Part shown: positions 35,870 to 49,542 of the stretch, one piece after another
Numbering within the stretch: the stretch's first letter is position 1
Layout of the letters: each line of letters starts with the position of its first letter
Assembly: GCF_013337685.1 (NCBI RefSeq)
Contig: NZ_SUQN01000007.1
Location: forward strand, 362,630 to 426,629
DNA length: 64,000 bases
Direction: 5' to 3'
Source: Citrobacter gillenii
GTDB lineage: Bacteria > Pseudomonadota > Gammaproteobacteria > Enterobacterales > Enterobacteriaceae
The notes under the pieces: generated by a model
What the model saw: only the letters and a program-made list of their open reading frames with translations
Told to the model about the DNA's origin: nothing
The model's database searches: none
Program-made: the position numbers and the translations under genes

Positions 35870-35876
35870 AAATTAA

Positions 35877-37247
35877 TTACTTCTTCTTCACCGGACGCTT
35901 CCAGCCCTGTTTATGGACCTGCGGTACCCGGCTGATAACCAGTTCGTTATCCGCGACATCACGCGTTACGGTGGTCCCGGCGGCAATAGTCGCGCCTTTA
36001 CCCACGGAGACAGGCGCCACCAGCTGAGTATCAGAACCAACAAACACATCGTCGCCAATAATGGTTTTAAACTTATTGGCACCATCGTAGTTGCAGGTAA
36101 TAGTCCCTGCGCCGATGTTCACGTTATCGCCAATTTCTGCATCGCCCAGATACGTCAGATGACCGGCTTTGGAGCCTTTACCCAGACGCGCTTTTTTCAT
36201 TTCGACGAAGTTACCCACGTGTGCGCCTTCCTGCAGCTCAGCACCGGGACGTAAACGTGCAAACGGACCAATAGTACATGCCGCATCGAGGCGTGCATCT
36301 TCCACAACGCTGTATGGGCTAAGCTCACAGTCATCACCAATCACGCTGTTCTTGATGACGCAACCTGCGCCAATCTTGACGCGATCGCCGAGGGTCACGT
36401 GACCTTCAATGATAACGTTAGTATCAATTTCAACATCGCGCCCGTGAATAAGCGTACCGCGTAGATCAAAACGCGCCGGATCGCGCAGCATCACACCAGC
36501 CAGCAGCAGTTTTTCTGCCTGCTCGGACTGATAAACGCGCTCCAGGCGGGAAAGCTGCAGACGATTATTGACGCCTTCCGTTTCGCTAATACGCGCCGGA
36601 TGTACCGCGGCAATCTCACGTCCTTCATGATAGGCCATCGCAATGATATCGGTGATGTAGTATTCACCCTGCGCATTGTTGTTGGTGAGTTTTGCCAGCC
36701 AGCGCTTCATGTCTGCACCGTTAGCCACCAGAATACCGGTATTGATTTCCTGAATCTGACGCTGCTCGTCGGTGGCATCTTTATGCTCAACGATGCCAGT
36801 AACCACGCCGTTTTCACGCGTAATACGCCCGTAGCCGGTTGGGTCATCCAGTTTCACCGTTAACAGGCCGATGCCACCCTGCGGTTTTGCATCGCGCAGA
36901 CGCTGTAAGGTGTCGGTGGAGATGAGCGGAACATCGCCATAAAGCATCAAAATGTCTTCGTCATCACCAAAGAATGGCGCCGCCTGCTGCATAGCATGAC
37001 CGGTACCCAACTGCTCTGCTTGCAGAACCCAGTTCAGGTTGTCATCTTTCAGCGTTTGTTTAAGCAGATCGCCACCGTGTCCGTAGACCAGATGTACGCG
37101 AGTTGCGCCTAATTCATTAGCAGCATCAATGACATGCTGGACCATCGATTTGCCCGCGAGGGTATGCAGCACTTTAGGAAGATCGGAATACATACGTGTA
37201 CCTTTGCCTGCGGCAAGGATCACGACGCTCATAGCACTATTCAACAT
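35877..37247 (-). CDS. glmU: Bifunctional UDP-GlcNAc pyrophosphorylase/GlcN-1-P acetyltransferase GlmU
   Basis: A 456-residue trimeric enzyme that acetylates glucosamine-1-phosphate and then uridylates it to UDP-GlcNAc for peptidoglycan and LPS. The N-terminal uridyltransferase has the [18 protein letters not shown] signature and [10 protein letters not shown]. The C-terminal half is a left-handed beta-helix of hexapeptide repeats ([36 protein letters not shown]) with the acetyl-CoA site near the end. Length is identical to E. coli. In E. coli NagC activates its promoter; I could not fix NagC sites here with confidence. Confidence 0.98.
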   Translation of the reverse strand: MLNSAMSVVILAAGKGTRMYSDLPKVLHTLAGKSMVQHVIDAANELGATRVHLVYGHGGDLLKQTLKDDNLNWVLQAEQLGTGHAMQQAAPFFGDDEDILMLYGDVPLISTDTLQRLRDAKPQGGIGLLTVKLDDPTGYGRITRENGVVTGIVEHKDATDEQRQIQEINTGILVANGADMKRWLAKLTNNNAQGEYYITDIIAMAYHEGREIAAVHPARISETEGVNNRLQLSRLERVYQSEQAEKLLLAGVMLRDPARFDLRGTLIHGRDVEIDTNVIIEGHVTLGDRVKIGAGCVIKNSVIGDDCELSPYSVVEDARLDAACTIGPFARLRPGAELQEGAHVGNFVEMKKARLGKGSKAGHLTYLGDAEIGDNVNIGAGTITCNYDGANKFKTIIGDDVFVGSDTQLVAPVSVGKGATIAAGTTVTRDVADNELVISRVPQVHKQGWKRPVKKK

Positions 37248-37577
37248 ACACGTCCTGACTGTAATTTAAGAACGAATTTATACCGTTTCACATTGAAAAT
37301 ACTACATTTTTTTCATCGTGAAATGGGCCGAAGATAAAACGTTCAATAGGGGAAAATACCTATCGTTTAGCCCACTATTTTCGTCGATATCTACGCCTTT
37401 TGTCTTCCCAAAAACAGGAGACTGCTCTTATTAAAGCCTTAGGTTAATGTTTTTGCTATTTTTTTGCCCCATGAATAAAGAATTCAGTGTCCGGACTCAA
37501 TTTTATTTATCGAATTCAGGGAGTAATAGAAGGAGTGGATCGAGGCGGGGGATAGTGCGAAAACGACAGGAGAACAG
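37248..37577. other. glmU upstream region, no recognised gene
   Basis: This AT-rich stretch is the glmU leader and promoter zone on the minus strand. Noted features are TTTTTTCATCGTGAAAT near 37308 and AATTTTATTTATCGAATTC near 37500, which loosely resemble NagC sites, and a direct GAATTCAG repeat (about 37471 and 37513). None is secure. Confidence 0.35.
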
Positions 37578-37640
37578 ATGGCGCTAGCTTATAAATTACG
37601 CAAAGCATCGCGCCACATTAAAGCAGGTATTACAGGTTGA
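37578..37640 (+). CDS. Candidate 20-residue cationic mini-ORF
   Basis: ATG to TGA encodes MALAYKLRKASRHIKAGITG, with eight K/R/H/Y-type polar residues and no acidic one. A strong ribosome site AGGAG stands five bases before the ATG, which is why it is listed. No promoter is obvious and no homologue is known to me. It overlaps the end of the minus-strand mini-ORF by 11 bases. It may be chance. Confidence 0.3.
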   Translation: MALAYKLRKASRHIKAGITG

Positions 37641-37701
37641 ACGTGCCGAAAGAGACGTTCATGCTGCTGAAAAGGGCGATGATTTTGTTGATCAGTTTCA
37701 T
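37630..37701 (-). CDS. Candidate 23-residue mini-ORF downstream of two CRP sites
   Basis: On the minus strand ATG to TAA encodes 23 residues beginning MKLINKIIALFSSMNV and ending SFGTFNL. The N-terminal half is a short cationic, amphipathic or hydrophobic helix, reminiscent in style of small membrane peptides. A GGGA ribosome-site-like motif lies eight bases before the ATG. Two near-perfect CRP sites precede it in the same orientation. I do not recognise it in any family; it may be a leader, a small protein or part of an sRNA. Confidence 0.35.
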   Translation of the reverse strand: MKLINKIIALFSSMNVSFGTFNL

Positions 37702-37732
37702 GTTGGTATCCCGTTTTTATCTGAGTTAATTA

Positions 37733-37748
37733 TGTGACACTCATCACA
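37733..37748. promoter_or_regulatory. CRP-cAMP site 2 (glmU-atpC gap)
   Basis: TGTGA-CACTCA-TCACA has both perfect half-sites at the required 6-bp spacing. It is about 32 bases upstream of the minus-strand mini-ORF. Confidence 0.75.
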
Positions 37749-37755
37749 AAAAAAG

Positions 37756-37761
37756 AGTCTA
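37756..37761 (-). promoter_or_regulatory. Candidate -10 element between the two CRP sites
   Basis: TAGACT on the minus strand lies about 40 bases downstream of the centre of CRP site 1, roughly where a class II promoter -10 would be, and before site 2, which could then repress or fine-tune. Inference only. Confidence 0.3.
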
Positions 37762-37790
37762 CGCTTCATTTTTTAATCGATCAATATTTA

Positions 37791-37806
37791 TGTGATGAAT
37801 ATCACA
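37791..37806. promoter_or_regulatory. CRP-cAMP site 1 (glmU-atpC gap)
   Basis: TGTGA-TGAATA-TCACA sits inside an 11-bp perfect inverted repeat (ATTTATGTGAT / ATCACATAAAT, 37786-37811). This is a very strong CRP match. Its centre is 58 bp from that of site 2. Confidence 0.85.
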
Positions 37807-37857
37807 TAAATTTTAAAATACCTTTTCAGTTTCAAATTATCTAAAACACAGGCATAA

Positions 37858-37886
37858 AAAAACCAGTCTGAAATCAGACTGGTTTT
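37858..37886. terminator. Terminator after atpC
   Basis: AACCAGTCTGA and TCAGACTGGTT form an 11-bp stem with a two-base loop, flanked by A6 and T5 so it can act in both directions. It ends the atp operon. Confidence 0.92.
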
Positions 37887-37903
37887 TGTGTTTCAAGCCG
37901 GTG

Positions 37904-38323
37904 TTACATCGCTTTTTTGGTCAACTCGATAACGCGCAGTTTGGCGATCGCTTTGGCCAGTTCCGCAGATGCCTGAGCGTAATCCACGTCACCATGAGAG
38001 CTCTTAATGTGCTCTTCTGCCTTACGTTTCGCTTCCAGGGCTCTCGCTTCATCGAGATCCTGCCCGCGAATCGCGGTATCAGCCAGTACGGTCACGTTGC
38101 CAGGCTGCACTTCAAGAATGCCGCCGGACAGATAGATAAACTCTTCATGACCGAACTGTTTAACGATGCGGATCATACCAGGCTTAATGGCGGTGAGCAG
38201 CGGTGCGTGTCCCGGGAAAATACCCAGTTCACCTTCACTGCCCGTTACCTGGATTTTTTCGACCAGACCAGAGAACATTTGTTGCTCTGCGCTGACGACG
38301 TCCAGGTGGTAAGTCATTGCCAT
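37904..38323 (-). CDS. atpC: ATP synthase F1 subunit epsilon
   Basis: A 139-residue regulatory subunit of F1. An N-terminal beta-sandwich ([41 protein letters not shown]) docks on gamma and the c-ring. The C-terminal helical hairpin from about residue 90 ([16 protein letters not shown]) can extend and inhibit ATP hydrolysis. Same length as E. coli. It is last in atpIBEFHAGDC, 20 bases after atpD. Confidence 0.98.
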   Translation of the reverse strand: MAMTYHLDVVSAEQQMFSGLVEKIQVTGSEGELGIFPGHAPLLTAIKPGMIRIVKQFGHEEFIYLSGGILEVQPGNVTVLADTAIRGQDLDEARALEAKRKAEEHIKSSHGDVDYAQASAELAKAIAKLRVIELTKKAM

Positions 38324-38343
38324 ATCACCCTCCGATTAAGGCG

Positions 38344-40616
<2,273 letters not shown>

Positions 40617-40666
40617 GAGCTTCTCCTCAATGCCTTGCGGTCCGCCCTAGGACAGACCGCCAGACG

Positions 40667-42208
40667 TTACCAGGACTGGGTTGCTTTGAAGGAATCGAGG
40701 ATAGCTTTCAGCTTGCCTTCGATTTCATCGTTATAGCCACCGGACTGGTTAATCTCTTGCATCAGCGGAGCGTGATCACGGTCGACGTAAGCCAGCAGAG
40801 CGGCTTCAAAGCTACCGATTTTCGCCAGTTCCACATCTTCGAGGTAACCGCGTTCAGCCGCAAACAACACCACACCCTGTTGTGCAACAGACATTGGGGC
40901 ATACTGTTTCTGCTTCAGCAGCTCAGTGACTTTCTGACCATGGCTCAGCTGCTTACGCGTAGCTTCATCCAGGTCGGAAGCGAACTGAGAAAACGCGGCC
41001 AGTTCACGATACTGTGCCAGCGCGGTACGAATACCACCGGACAGTTTCTTGATGATCTTGGTCTGCGCTGCACCACCTACACGCGATACGGAGATACCTG
41101 GGTTAACCGCCGGACGAATACCGGAGTTAAACAGGTTGGTTTCCAGGAAGATCTGACCATCGGTAATTGAGATTACGTTGGTCGGAACGAACGCAGAAAC
41201 GTCACCCGCCTGGGTTTCGATAATCGGCAGAGCGGTCAGGGAGCCGGTTTTACCTTTAACTTCACCATTGGTGAACTTCTCAACGTATTCAGCGTTAACG
41301 CGGGATGCGCGCTCCAGCAGACGGGAGTGGAGGTAAAATACGTCGCCTGGGAATGCTTCACGTCCTGGCGGACGACGCAGCAGCAGGGAAACCTGACGGT
41401 AAGCAACAGCCTGTTTGGACAGGTCATCGTAAACGATCAGTGCATCTTCACCGCGGTCACGGAAGTATTCGCCCATTGCGCAACCAGCATACGGTGCCAG
41501 ATATTGCAGTGCAGCAGATTCAGACGCGGTAGCCACAACAACGATAGTGTTGGACAGTGCGCCGTGCTCTTCCAGTTTACGAACCACGTTAGAAATGGTG
41601 GACGCTTTCTGGCCGATAGCCACGTACACACATTTGATGCCGGAGTCACGTTGGTTGATGATCGCATCGATCGCCATCGCGGTTTTACCGGTCTGACGGT
41701 CACCGATGATCAGCTCACGCTGACCACGTCCGATTGGGATCATGGCATCAACGGATTTATAACCGGTCTGTACCGGCTGATCGACGGACTGACGTTCGAT
41801 TACGCCCGGTGCGATAACTTCGATTGGCGAGAAGCCATCGTTATCAACCGGACCTTTACCGTCGATTGGGGAACCCAGAGTGTTCACCACACGACCCAGC
41901 AGGCCACGGCCTACCGGAACTTCAAGGATACGACCCGTACACTTAACCTTCATGCCTTCGGCGAGGTCAGCGTATGGACCCATCACAACTGCACCTACGG
42001 AGTCGCGCTCCAGGTTCAGTGCGATAGCGTAACGGTTACCCGGCAGGGAAATCATCTCACCCTGCATACAATCGGCAAGGCCGTGGATGCGGATAACACC
42101 GTCACTTACAGAAACAATAGTACCTTCGTTATGAGCTTCGCTCACAACACTGAACTGAGCAATGCGCTGCTTGATCAGTTCGCTGATTTCGGTGGAATTC
42201 AGTTGCAT
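40667..42208 (-). CDS. atpA: ATP synthase F1 subunit alpha
   Basis: A 513-residue non-catalytic nucleotide-binding subunit. The N-terminus [19 protein letters not shown] binds delta. Walker A is [13 protein letters not shown], the visible arginine-finger region is [16 protein letters not shown], and Walker B is the [18 protein letters not shown] strand. Length identical to E. coli. It lies between atpH and atpG. Confidence 0.99.
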   Translation of the reverse strand: MQLNSTEISELIKQRIAQFSVVSEAHNEGTIVSVSDGVIRIHGLADCMQGEMISLPGNRYAIALNLERDSVGAVVMGPYADLAEGMKVKCTGRILEVPVGRGLLGRVVNTLGSPIDGKGPVDNDGFSPIEVIAPGVIERQSVDQPVQTGYKSVDAMIPIGRGQRELIIGDRQTGKTAMAIDAIINQRDSGIKCVYVAIGQKASTISNVVRKLEEHGALSNTIVVVATASESAALQYLAPYAGCAMGEYFRDRGEDALIVYDDLSKQAVAYRQVSLLLRRPPGREAFPGDVFYLHSRLLERASRVNAEYVEKFTNGEVKGKTGSLTALPIIETQAGDVSAFVPTNVISITDGQIFLETNLFNSGIRPAVNPGISVSRVGGAAQTKIIKKLSGGIRTALAQYRELAAFSQFASDLDEATRKQLSHGQKVTELLKQKQYAPMSVAQQGVVLFAAERGYLEDVELAKIGSFEAALLAYVDRDHAPLMQEINQSGGYNDEIEGKLKAILDSFKATQSW

Positions 42209-42220
42209 GCTCCAGTCCCC

Positions 42221-42754
42221 TTAAGACTGCAAGACGTCTGCAAGGCGCTCAAGACGGCCGCGTACGCTGCCATCAATGACCATATCACCCGCACGGATGA
42301 TTACGCCCGCCATTACAGACTTATCGATTTTGCAATTCAGCTTAACTTTGCGTGACAGACGTTTTTCCATCGCGGCGCTGATCTTCGCAAGCTGCTCATC
42401 ACTCAGTGCATTGGCAGAAGTGACTTCTACCTCAGAGATAGCCTCACTGGCTGCACGCAGGTGAATAAACTGCTCAAGAACATCCGGGAGCGCATTCAGA
42501 CGGTTATTTTCAGCCATTACCTTAATCAGGTTTTGGCCGCTTTCGTCCAGCTGCTCACCGCAGACTGCGATAAACGACTCAGCGAGCGTTTCCGGCGCCA
42601 GCGCGCCAGAGAGAAGCTCTGCCATTTGTTCGTTCTTCGTCACCTCAGCGGCGAACGTCAGCATATCCTGCCAACGGTCAACGCTCTGGTGCTCAACGGC
42701 AAAGTCAAAAGCTGCTTTGGCGTAGGGGCGAGCTACCGTAATAAATTCAGACAT
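42221..42754 (-). CDS. atpH: ATP synthase F1 subunit delta
   Basis: A 177-residue peripheral-stalk subunit joining the top of F1 to the b dimer. It has an N-terminal six-helix domain ([22 protein letters not shown]) and a C-terminal part ending in [27 protein letters not shown], the family signature. Same length as E. coli. It starts 14 bases after atpF. Confidence 0.98.
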   Translation of the reverse strand: MSEFITVARPYAKAAFDFAVEHQSVDRWQDMLTFAAEVTKNEQMAELLSGALAPETLAESFIAVCGEQLDESGQNLIKVMAENNRLNALPDVLEQFIHLRAASEAISEVEVTSANALSDEQLAKISAAMEKRLSRKVKLNCKIDKSVMAGVIIRAGDMVIDGSVRGRLERLADVLQS

Positions 42755-42768
42755 CAGCCCCTCCCTCC

Positions 42769-43239
42769 TTACAGTTCAGCGACAAGTTTGTCCACGATGT
42801 CGCTGTTAGCAGCTTCATCCACGGAACGTTCGATGATCTTCTCGGCGCCAGCAACAGCCAGGATAGCGACTTGCTTACGCAGTTCTTCGCGGGCACGTTT
42901 ACGTTCGGCGTCAATTTCCGCCTGCGCTTGTGCCACGATTTTAGTACGTTCCTGCTCTGCTTCAGTTTTGGCTTCGTCCAGGATCTGAGCGCGACGTTTG
43001 TTCGCCTGCTCAATGATTACCTGAGCTTCCGCCTTCGCTTTTTTCAGCTGGTCGGTCGCGCTGGCCTTTGCAAGGTCAAGATCCTTATGTGCTCGTTCCG
43101 CAGAAGCAAGACCGTCAGCAATTTCTTTCTGACGTTTTTCGATGGCTGCCATTAATGGCGGCCATACGTACTTCATGCAGAACAGAACGAACAGGACAAA
43201 CGCGATGGCCTGGCCGAGGATTGTTGCGTTAAGATTCAC
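42769..43239 (-). CDS. atpF: ATP synthase F0 subunit b
   Basis: A 156-residue stator subunit. A single N-terminal membrane helix ([20 protein letters not shown]) is followed by a very long charged, A/K/E-rich helix that dimerises as a right-handed coiled coil and holds delta and alpha. Same length as E. coli. Confidence 0.98.
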   Translation of the reverse strand: MNLNATILGQAIAFVLFVLFCMKYVWPPLMAAIEKRQKEIADGLASAERAHKDLDLAKASATDQLKKAKAEAQVIIEQANKRRAQILDEAKTEAEQERTKIVAQAQAEIDAERKRAREELRKQVAILAVAGAEKIIERSVDEAANSDIVDKLVAEL

Positions 43240-43287
43240 AGCACAATGCCTCTATCTAGTTAACGTTCTGATATTGCTCTTAATTCA

Positions 43288-43556
<269 letters not shown>

Positions 43557-43584
43557 TCAGTTAAAACGTAGTAGTGTTGGTAAA

Positions 43585-44788
<1,204 letters not shown>

Positions 44789-44878
44789 CACGTTTTTACT
44801 CCTGCTCCCTTCGAGGTACGCCGCGTGTCGTATAAAACGTTCTTTATGGCTTAGAGTCAAGCATCAAAAAGCGGACAA

Positions 44879-44906
44879 ATTATACGGTGCGCCTTCGTGA
44901 TTTCAA
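44879..44906 (-). promoter_or_regulatory. Main promoter of the atp operon
   Basis: TTGAAA and TATAAT with a 16-nt spacer on the minus strand, about 90 bases upstream of atpI, corresponding to the mapped E. coli atpI promoter. Confidence 0.85.
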
Positions 44907-45403
44907 ACAATAAGTAGCTAAAAAGTGAATAAATGTTTAAATATTTTTCTCTGGGCCACATTTATTACTTTTTGGCAAACTGTGAACGATCATGCAAAAC
45001 TGCAAATACCGCGTAAACACTGGCTGCAAAGCGTGCGACAGATCACATATTGAACATATTCACCTTCGCATAATTAAATTGCGTGGCAAATGATGCCTTT
45101 TCATCTTTTTGATATTTAAGCCTAAAAATCATCACTCTTTTAAAAATAGCGCCTAACAACAAAAACACCACTCATTGACATTTATAATAAAAAATTAACA
45201 CACACCGATGATTGTTAGGTTCTATTTTTAGCAGCCTGATATTTTCACAGTTGACTTGTTTCACTTTTAACAAAAAACGGTACGTTATAGTTATGATGCA
45301 AAACAGTAAGTCACCGGTGAAATGTAACAACATTTAACCACACGATCACCCCTATTTTTTAACGCCTGACGCACCGTTTTATTTCTATTTTTTTTGACAA
45401 ATA
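44907..45403. other. AT-rich atpI-rsmG gap, no gene found
   Basis: About 500 bases with many stops in all frames. It is rich in A/T tracts (for example near 45180 and 45380), so bent DNA or H-NS/IHF binding is plausible upstream of the strong atp promoter. Nothing else can be supported. Confidence 0.5.
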
Positions 45404-46027
45404 TTAAATTTTGTTTGGCTTAATCACCACCAGATGACGTTCGCCATCCAGTTGTGGAACGCGTAATTTTTCAACCGACTCGACGCTGAACTCAGCAGGC
45501 AAAGAGGCTATTTCATCCTCAGGCAACTGCCCCTTCAACGCGTAAAAGCGTCCGTTTTGACCCGGTAAATGATGGCACCAGGTCACCATATCGTTCAGCG
45601 AAGCGAAAGCACGGCTGATCACGCCATCAAAAGGCGGTTCCGAAGGAAAATCCTCAACCCGACTTTGTACCGGGGTGATGTTTTCCAGCTTGAGTTCATG
45701 CTGCACCTGACGCAAGAAGCGTACGCGTTTCCCCAAACTGTCTAACAGAGTGAAATGCGCATCTGGACGTACAATGGAGAGCGGAATACCCGGCAGCCCA
45801 GGACCCGTACCAACGTCAATAAAACGTTCTCCCTGCAGATGTGGCGCAACGACAATGCTGTCCAGAATATGACGTACCAGCATGTCGTTGGGATCACGCA
45901 CCGACGTCAGGTTGTACGCTTTGTTCCATTTATGCAGCATATCGACATACGCTATCAGCTGATTTTTCTGGTGATCGGTAAGAGATATACCGGCATCGGC
46001 CAGCAGACGAGAGAGTTTGTTGAGCAC
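45404..46027 (-). CDS. rsmG: 16S rRNA m7G527 methyltransferase RsmG (GidB)
   Basis: A 207-residue SAM-dependent enzyme that methylates N7 of G527 in 16S rRNA; loss gives low-level streptomycin resistance. The SAM motif I is [18 protein letters not shown], with [15 protein letters not shown] following and the basic patch near the C-terminus. Same length as E. coli. It follows mnmG after a REP-type spacer. Confidence 0.97.
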   Translation of the reverse strand: MLNKLSRLLADAGISLTDHQKNQLIAYVDMLHKWNKAYNLTSVRDPNDMLVRHILDSIVVAPHLQGERFIDVGTGPGLPGIPLSIVRPDAHFTLLDSLGKRVRFLRQVQHELKLENITPVQSRVEDFPSEPPFDGVISRAFASLNDMVTWCHHLPGQNGRFYALKGQLPEDEIASLPAEFSVESVEKLRVPQLDGERHLVVIKPNKI

Positions 46028-46051
46028 GGTCTTTACCTGTTGATGATAATT

Positions 46052-46119
46052 TGCCCGATGGCACTAACGCTGACCGGGCCTACAAATTTGTAGGGCGGGC
46101 AAGCAAAGCGCCCCCGCCA
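46052..46119. repeat. REP-like element between mnmG and rsmG
   Basis: GCCCGATGGCACTAACGC / GACCGGGCCTAC and the opposing GTAGGGCGGGCAAGC / GCGCCCCCGCC are two diverged REP units facing each other. Confidence 0.75.
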
Positions 46120-46132
46120 AAATAGTGTGTCA

Positions 46133-48022
46133 TTAAGCGCTACGGCGCAGCATACCTTGTTTTTTCAGCCATACCAGCAAAATGGAGATGGCGGCAGGCG
46201 TAACGCCAGATATGCGCGATGCCTGACCGATAGACACCGGTTTGTGATCGTTCAGCTTAGCAATGACTTCATTCGACAAGCCGGATACCTGGCGATAATC
46301 CAGGGTCGCAGGCAACAGGGTGTTTTCATTACGCTGGTGTCTTTCGATCTCGTCCTGCTGGCGAGCGATATAGCCTTCGTACTTAACTTGAATCTCAACC
46401 TGTTCAGCGGCCTGAGCATCGTCAAGGCCTGGTGCAAACGCTGACAACGACGTCAGTTGCGCGTAGGTCACGTCCGGGCGACGCAGGAGATCTTCACCGC
46501 TGGCCTCACGTGACAACGGGGTAGCCAGGTAAGCGTTCACTTCTGCAGCAGTCTCGGCTAATGGGTTCACCCAGGTCGATTTCAGACGCTGACGTTCTTG
46601 TTCAATGCGCTCCAGTTTTTCGTTGAAGCGCGCCCAGCGTGCATCATCCACCAGACCCAGCTCGCGTCCTTTTTCGGTCAGACGGAGATCGGCATTGTCC
46701 TCACGCAGCATCAAACGGTATTCCGCTCGTGAGGTAAACATGCGGTACGGTTCTTTGGTACCCAGCGTGCAGAGATCGTCCACCAGCACGCCGAGATAGG
46801 CCTGAGAACGCGCAGGCGCCCAGCCTTCTTTGTCGGCTGACAGGCGAGCAGCGTTGAGGCCCGCAAGTAAACCTTGCGCAGCGGCTTCTTCGTAACCCGT
46901 TGTACCGTTGATTTGTCCCGCAAAGAACAGGCCCTGAATAAATTTGCTTTCCAGAGTCGGTTTTAGGTCGCGCGGATCGAAGAAATCATACTCAATCGCA
47001 TAGCCAGGGCGGACGATTCGGGCGTTTTCCATCCCCTGCATTGAGCGGACAATTTGCATCTGCACATCAAACGGTAGGCTGGTGGAGATACCGTTCGGGT
47101 AAATTTCGTTGGACGTCAGTCCTTCCGGCTCGAGGAAAATCTGATGCTGGTTCCTGTCGGCAAAGCGCATCACTTTGTCTTCGATCGACGGGCAGTAGCG
47201 TGGGCCGATCCCTTCGATCACGCCAGCATACATCGGGCTACGATCGAGGTTATTGCGGATCACGTCATGGGTTTTCTCGTTGGTATACGTGATATAACAC
47301 GGCATCTGGCGCGGGTGTTGAGAGACGTCGCCAAGGAACGAGAAGACCGGCATGGGGTTATCGCTGTTCTGCTGACCCAGCACGCTGAAATCGATAGTAC
47401 GCGCATCAATTCGCGGTGGTGTACCTGTTTTCAGGCGGCTGACGCGTAGCGGCAGTTCGCGCAGGCGGCGTGACAGCGGAATAGACGGCGGATCGCCTGC
47501 ACGGCCACCGCTGTAGTTGTCCAGACCGATATGAATTTTACCGTCGAGGAAGGTTCCGACCGTTAAGACCACGGCTTTGGCACGGAACTTCAGTCCCATT
47601 TGGGTCACTGCCCCGACAACACGATCGTTTTCCACAATCAGATCTTCAACCGCCTGCTGGAAGATCATCAGGTTTGGCTGATTCTCCAGAGCAGTACGAA
47701 CGGCCTGGCGATACAGCACGCGGTCTGCCTGAGCACGGGTGGCGCGCACCGCCGGTCCTTTGCTCGCGTTTAGTATCCTAAACTGAATGCCTGCATGGTC
47801 GATCGCTTTGGCCATCAGCCCACCGAGCGCATCCACTTCTTTTACCAGGTGTCCTTTCCCAATACCGCCGATCGCCGGGTTGCAGCTCATCTGTCCCAGA
47901 GTGTCGATATTGTGTGTCAACAGCAGGGTCTGTTGACCCATTCGCGCCGCGGCCATCGCGGCCTCGGTGCCTGCATGACCCCCGCCAATGATGATGACGT
48001 CAAAAGGATCCTGATAAAACAT
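46133..48022 (-). CDS. mnmG: tRNA uridine-34 modification enzyme MnmG (GidA)
   Basis: A 629-residue FAD enzyme that with MnmE makes cmnm5U34 in tRNAs. The N-terminal FAD motif is [46 protein letters not shown] and the C-terminal helical domain ([21 protein letters not shown] region) are conserved. Length equals E. coli. Its transcription runs away from oriC and in E. coli stimulates initiation. Its -10 (TAGAAT, 48076-48081 on the minus strand) lies between the gene and the 13-mers. Confidence 0.98.
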   Translation of the reverse strand: MFYQDPFDVIIIGGGHAGTEAAMAAARMGQQTLLLTHNIDTLGQMSCNPAIGGIGKGHLVKEVDALGGLMAKAIDHAGIQFRILNASKGPAVRATRAQADRVLYRQAVRTALENQPNLMIFQQAVEDLIVENDRVVGAVTQMGLKFRAKAVVLTVGTFLDGKIHIGLDNYSGGRAGDPPSIPLSRRLRELPLRVSRLKTGTPPRIDARTIDFSVLGQQNSDNPMPVFSFLGDVSQHPRQMPCYITYTNEKTHDVIRNNLDRSPMYAGVIEGIGPRYCPSIEDKVMRFADRNQHQIFLEPEGLTSNEIYPNGISTSLPFDVQMQIVRSMQGMENARIVRPGYAIEYDFFDPRDLKPTLESKFIQGLFFAGQINGTTGYEEAAAQGLLAGLNAARLSADKEGWAPARSQAYLGVLVDDLCTLGTKEPYRMFTSRAEYRLMLREDNADLRLTEKGRELGLVDDARWARFNEKLERIEQERQRLKSTWVNPLAETAAEVNAYLATPLSREASGEDLLRRPDVTYAQLTSLSAFAPGLDDAQAAEQVEIQVKYEGYIARQQDEIERHQRNENTLLPATLDYRQVSGLSNEVIAKLNDHKPVSIGQASRISGVTPAAISILLVWLKKQGMLRRSA

Positions 48023-48110
48023 GGTAATTGCCTCGCATAACGCGGTGTGAAAATGGATTGAAGCCCGGGCCGTGGATTCTACTCAACTTTAGTCGATCGA
48101 GAAAGACCTT

Positions 48111-48385
48111 GGATCCTGGGTATTAAAAAGAAGATCTTTTTATTTAGAGATCTGTTTTATTGTGATCTCTTATTAGGATCGCGATGTTCTGTGGATAAGG
48201 GCGATCCTCTGAATAAGATCAACACGTTGCTGAGGATCATTAACTGTGAATGATCGGTGATCCTGGTCCGTATAAGCTGGGATCAAAATGAAGGGTTATA
48301 CACAACTCAAAAACTGAACAACGGTTGTTCTTTGGATAACTACCGGTTGATCCAAGCTTACTACCAGAGTTATCCACACTTGATC
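48111..48385. other. oriC: Chromosomal replication origin oriC
   Basis: It is nearly the same as E. coli oriC. Three AT-rich 13-mers (48133-48145, 48149-48161, 48164-48176) start with GATCT. DnaA boxes are R1 TGTGGATAA (48190-48198), R2 TTATACACA (48296-48304), R3 TTTGGATAA (48331-48339) and R4 TTATCCACA (48370-48378). An IHF-like site GATCAACACGTTG follows R1. Thirteen or so GATC Dam sites mark it for SeqA. It is flanked by mnmG and mioC as in other enterics. Confidence 0.98.
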
Positions 48386-48394
48386 GCACGATCT

Positions 48395-48844
48395 TTACAC
48401 GTTTTTGAGTAAATTAATCCAGGATCCGAGCCAAACTTCTGCTGGATCTTCCGGAATGTCGTGTTCGAGGACGTTGATCTTGAGTGTTTCGCCTATCTGT
48501 TTTGCACCAGACGCGGTCAGTTCAGTCTGTAATTTATCGATCGCGCCACAGAAGGTGTCATATTCGCGACTGCCAATGCCAATTGCACCAAAACGAACCT
48601 GGGAAAGGTCGGGTTTCTGAGACTGAAGATCGTTATAGAAGGGAAGCAGGTTGTCCGGAATGTCTCCCGCACCGTGCGTTGAGCTGATCACCAGCCAAAT
48701 GCCAGAGCTTGAAAGCTCCTCGACCTGCGGGCCGTGCAAGGTTTCGGTTGAAAAACCTGCATCCTCCAGCTTTTCAGCCAGATGTTCTGCAACGTATTCA
48801 GCACCGCCAAGGGTACTGCCGCTGATAAGAGTAATGTCTGCCAT
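48395..48844 (-). CDS. mioC: Flavodoxin-like protein MioC
   Basis: A 149-residue FMN-binding flavodoxin-fold protein (E. coli 147) tied to biotin synthase activity in vitro. The FMN phosphate loop is ISGSTLGGAEYVAEHLAEKL; SSTHGAGDIPDNLLPFY and GIGSREYDTFCGAIDKL are the isoalloxazine loops. Transcription from its promoter runs into oriC and can affect initiation. A DnaA box lies upstream. Confidence 0.97.
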   Translation of the reverse strand: MADITLISGSTLGGAEYVAEHLAEKLEDAGFSTETLHGPQVEELSSSGIWLVISSTHGAGDIPDNLLPFYNDLQSQKPDLSQVRFGAIGIGSREYDTFCGAIDKLQTELTASGAKQIGETLKINVLEHDIPEDPAEVWLGSWINLLKNV

Positions 48845-48902
48845 GCTCGCCCACCTCTATAAAGAGTGCGTATTGTACGCTGTGAGCGAGCTGGGATCTA
48901 CC

Positions 48903-48911
48903 TGTGGAAAA
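48903..48911. promoter_or_regulatory. DnaA box in the mioC promoter region
   Basis: TGTGGAAAA (TTTTCCACA on the other strand), 59 bases upstream of the mioC start. DnaA represses mioC transcription in E. coli through such a box. Confidence 0.6.
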
Positions 48912-48932
48912 ATAGGGGATTAAAAAAAACGA

Positions 48933-49391
48933 TTATGGACGAATAGTACGCATAATCGGGTTCTGCAGGACGATCAAGGTTTCAGTGGACTGAATTTCAT
49001 CGATTGTTTGGATCTTGTTGATAAGTACCTGCTGTAAGGCGTCGATGGATCGGCACATGACCTTAATAAAGATGCTGTAGTGCCCGGTGGTGTAATACGC
49101 TTCGGTTACTTCATCAAGGCTTTCCAGTCTGGCCAGTGCGGACGGATAGTCTTTCGCGCTTTTCAGGATGATGCCGATAAAACAGCCAACGTCATAGCCC
49201 AACTGTTTGGGGCTGACGTCAATGCGCGCCCCGGTAATGATCCCAGCCTGTTTCATCTTCTCTACGCGCACGTGGATCGTCCCCGGGCTGACACCAAACT
49301 GTTTAGCCAGTTCAGCGTAGGCTGTACGGGCATTTTCCATTAGGGCGTCGAGAATGCCGCGGTCCAGATTGTCGATCTGATAATTTTCCAT
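48933..49391 (-). CDS. asnC: Lrp-family regulator AsnC
   Basis: A 152-residue transcription factor that activates asnA when asparagine is low. The N-terminal helix-turn-helix is YAELAKQFGVSPGTIHVRVEKMKQAGII. The C-terminal RAM (ligand and oligomer) domain covers about residues 70-150 with TGHYSIFIKVMCRS. Same length as E. coli. It is divergent from asnA and upstream of mioC. Confidence 0.98.
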   Translation of the reverse strand: MENYQIDNLDRGILDALMENARTAYAELAKQFGVSPGTIHVRVEKMKQAGIITGARIDVSPKQLGYDVGCFIGIILKSAKDYPSALARLESLDEVTEAYYTTGHYSIFIKVMCRSIDALQQVLINKIQTIDEIQSTETLIVLQNPIMRTIRP

Positions 49392-49542
49392 AGGTTTTTC
49401 TTATGTAGATTGATGATTCGCTCTATTTTAGCGGTTTATTTTAACGAATTAAAATCTAATGAGGCTTTTTGTTTGTTGATTATTGAATATTGACCGCATT
49501 CTGTTGCTTAATCATAGGCAACAGGACACAGGAGTAAACATA
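49392..49542. promoter_or_regulatory. asnC/asnA divergent regulatory region
   Basis: A 151-bp AT-rich spacer in which AsnC should bind to switch both genes. TATTTTAGCGGTTTATTTTAAC repeats A/T-rich half-sites near 49430-49452. No exact operator can be fixed by eye. Confidence 0.5.

Noticed and set aside
41327..42355. 342-codon open frame on the plus strand opposite atpA
   Set aside because: Antisense of the highly conserved atpA/atpH; long only because of codon bias.
45030..45065. CRP-like site upstream of atpI (TGCGACAGATCACA)
   Set aside because: The half-sites have the wrong spacing or poor left half for CRP.
44907..45403. Hidden small gene in the atpI-rsmG gap
   Set aside because: No open frame with a ribosome site was found on either strand.
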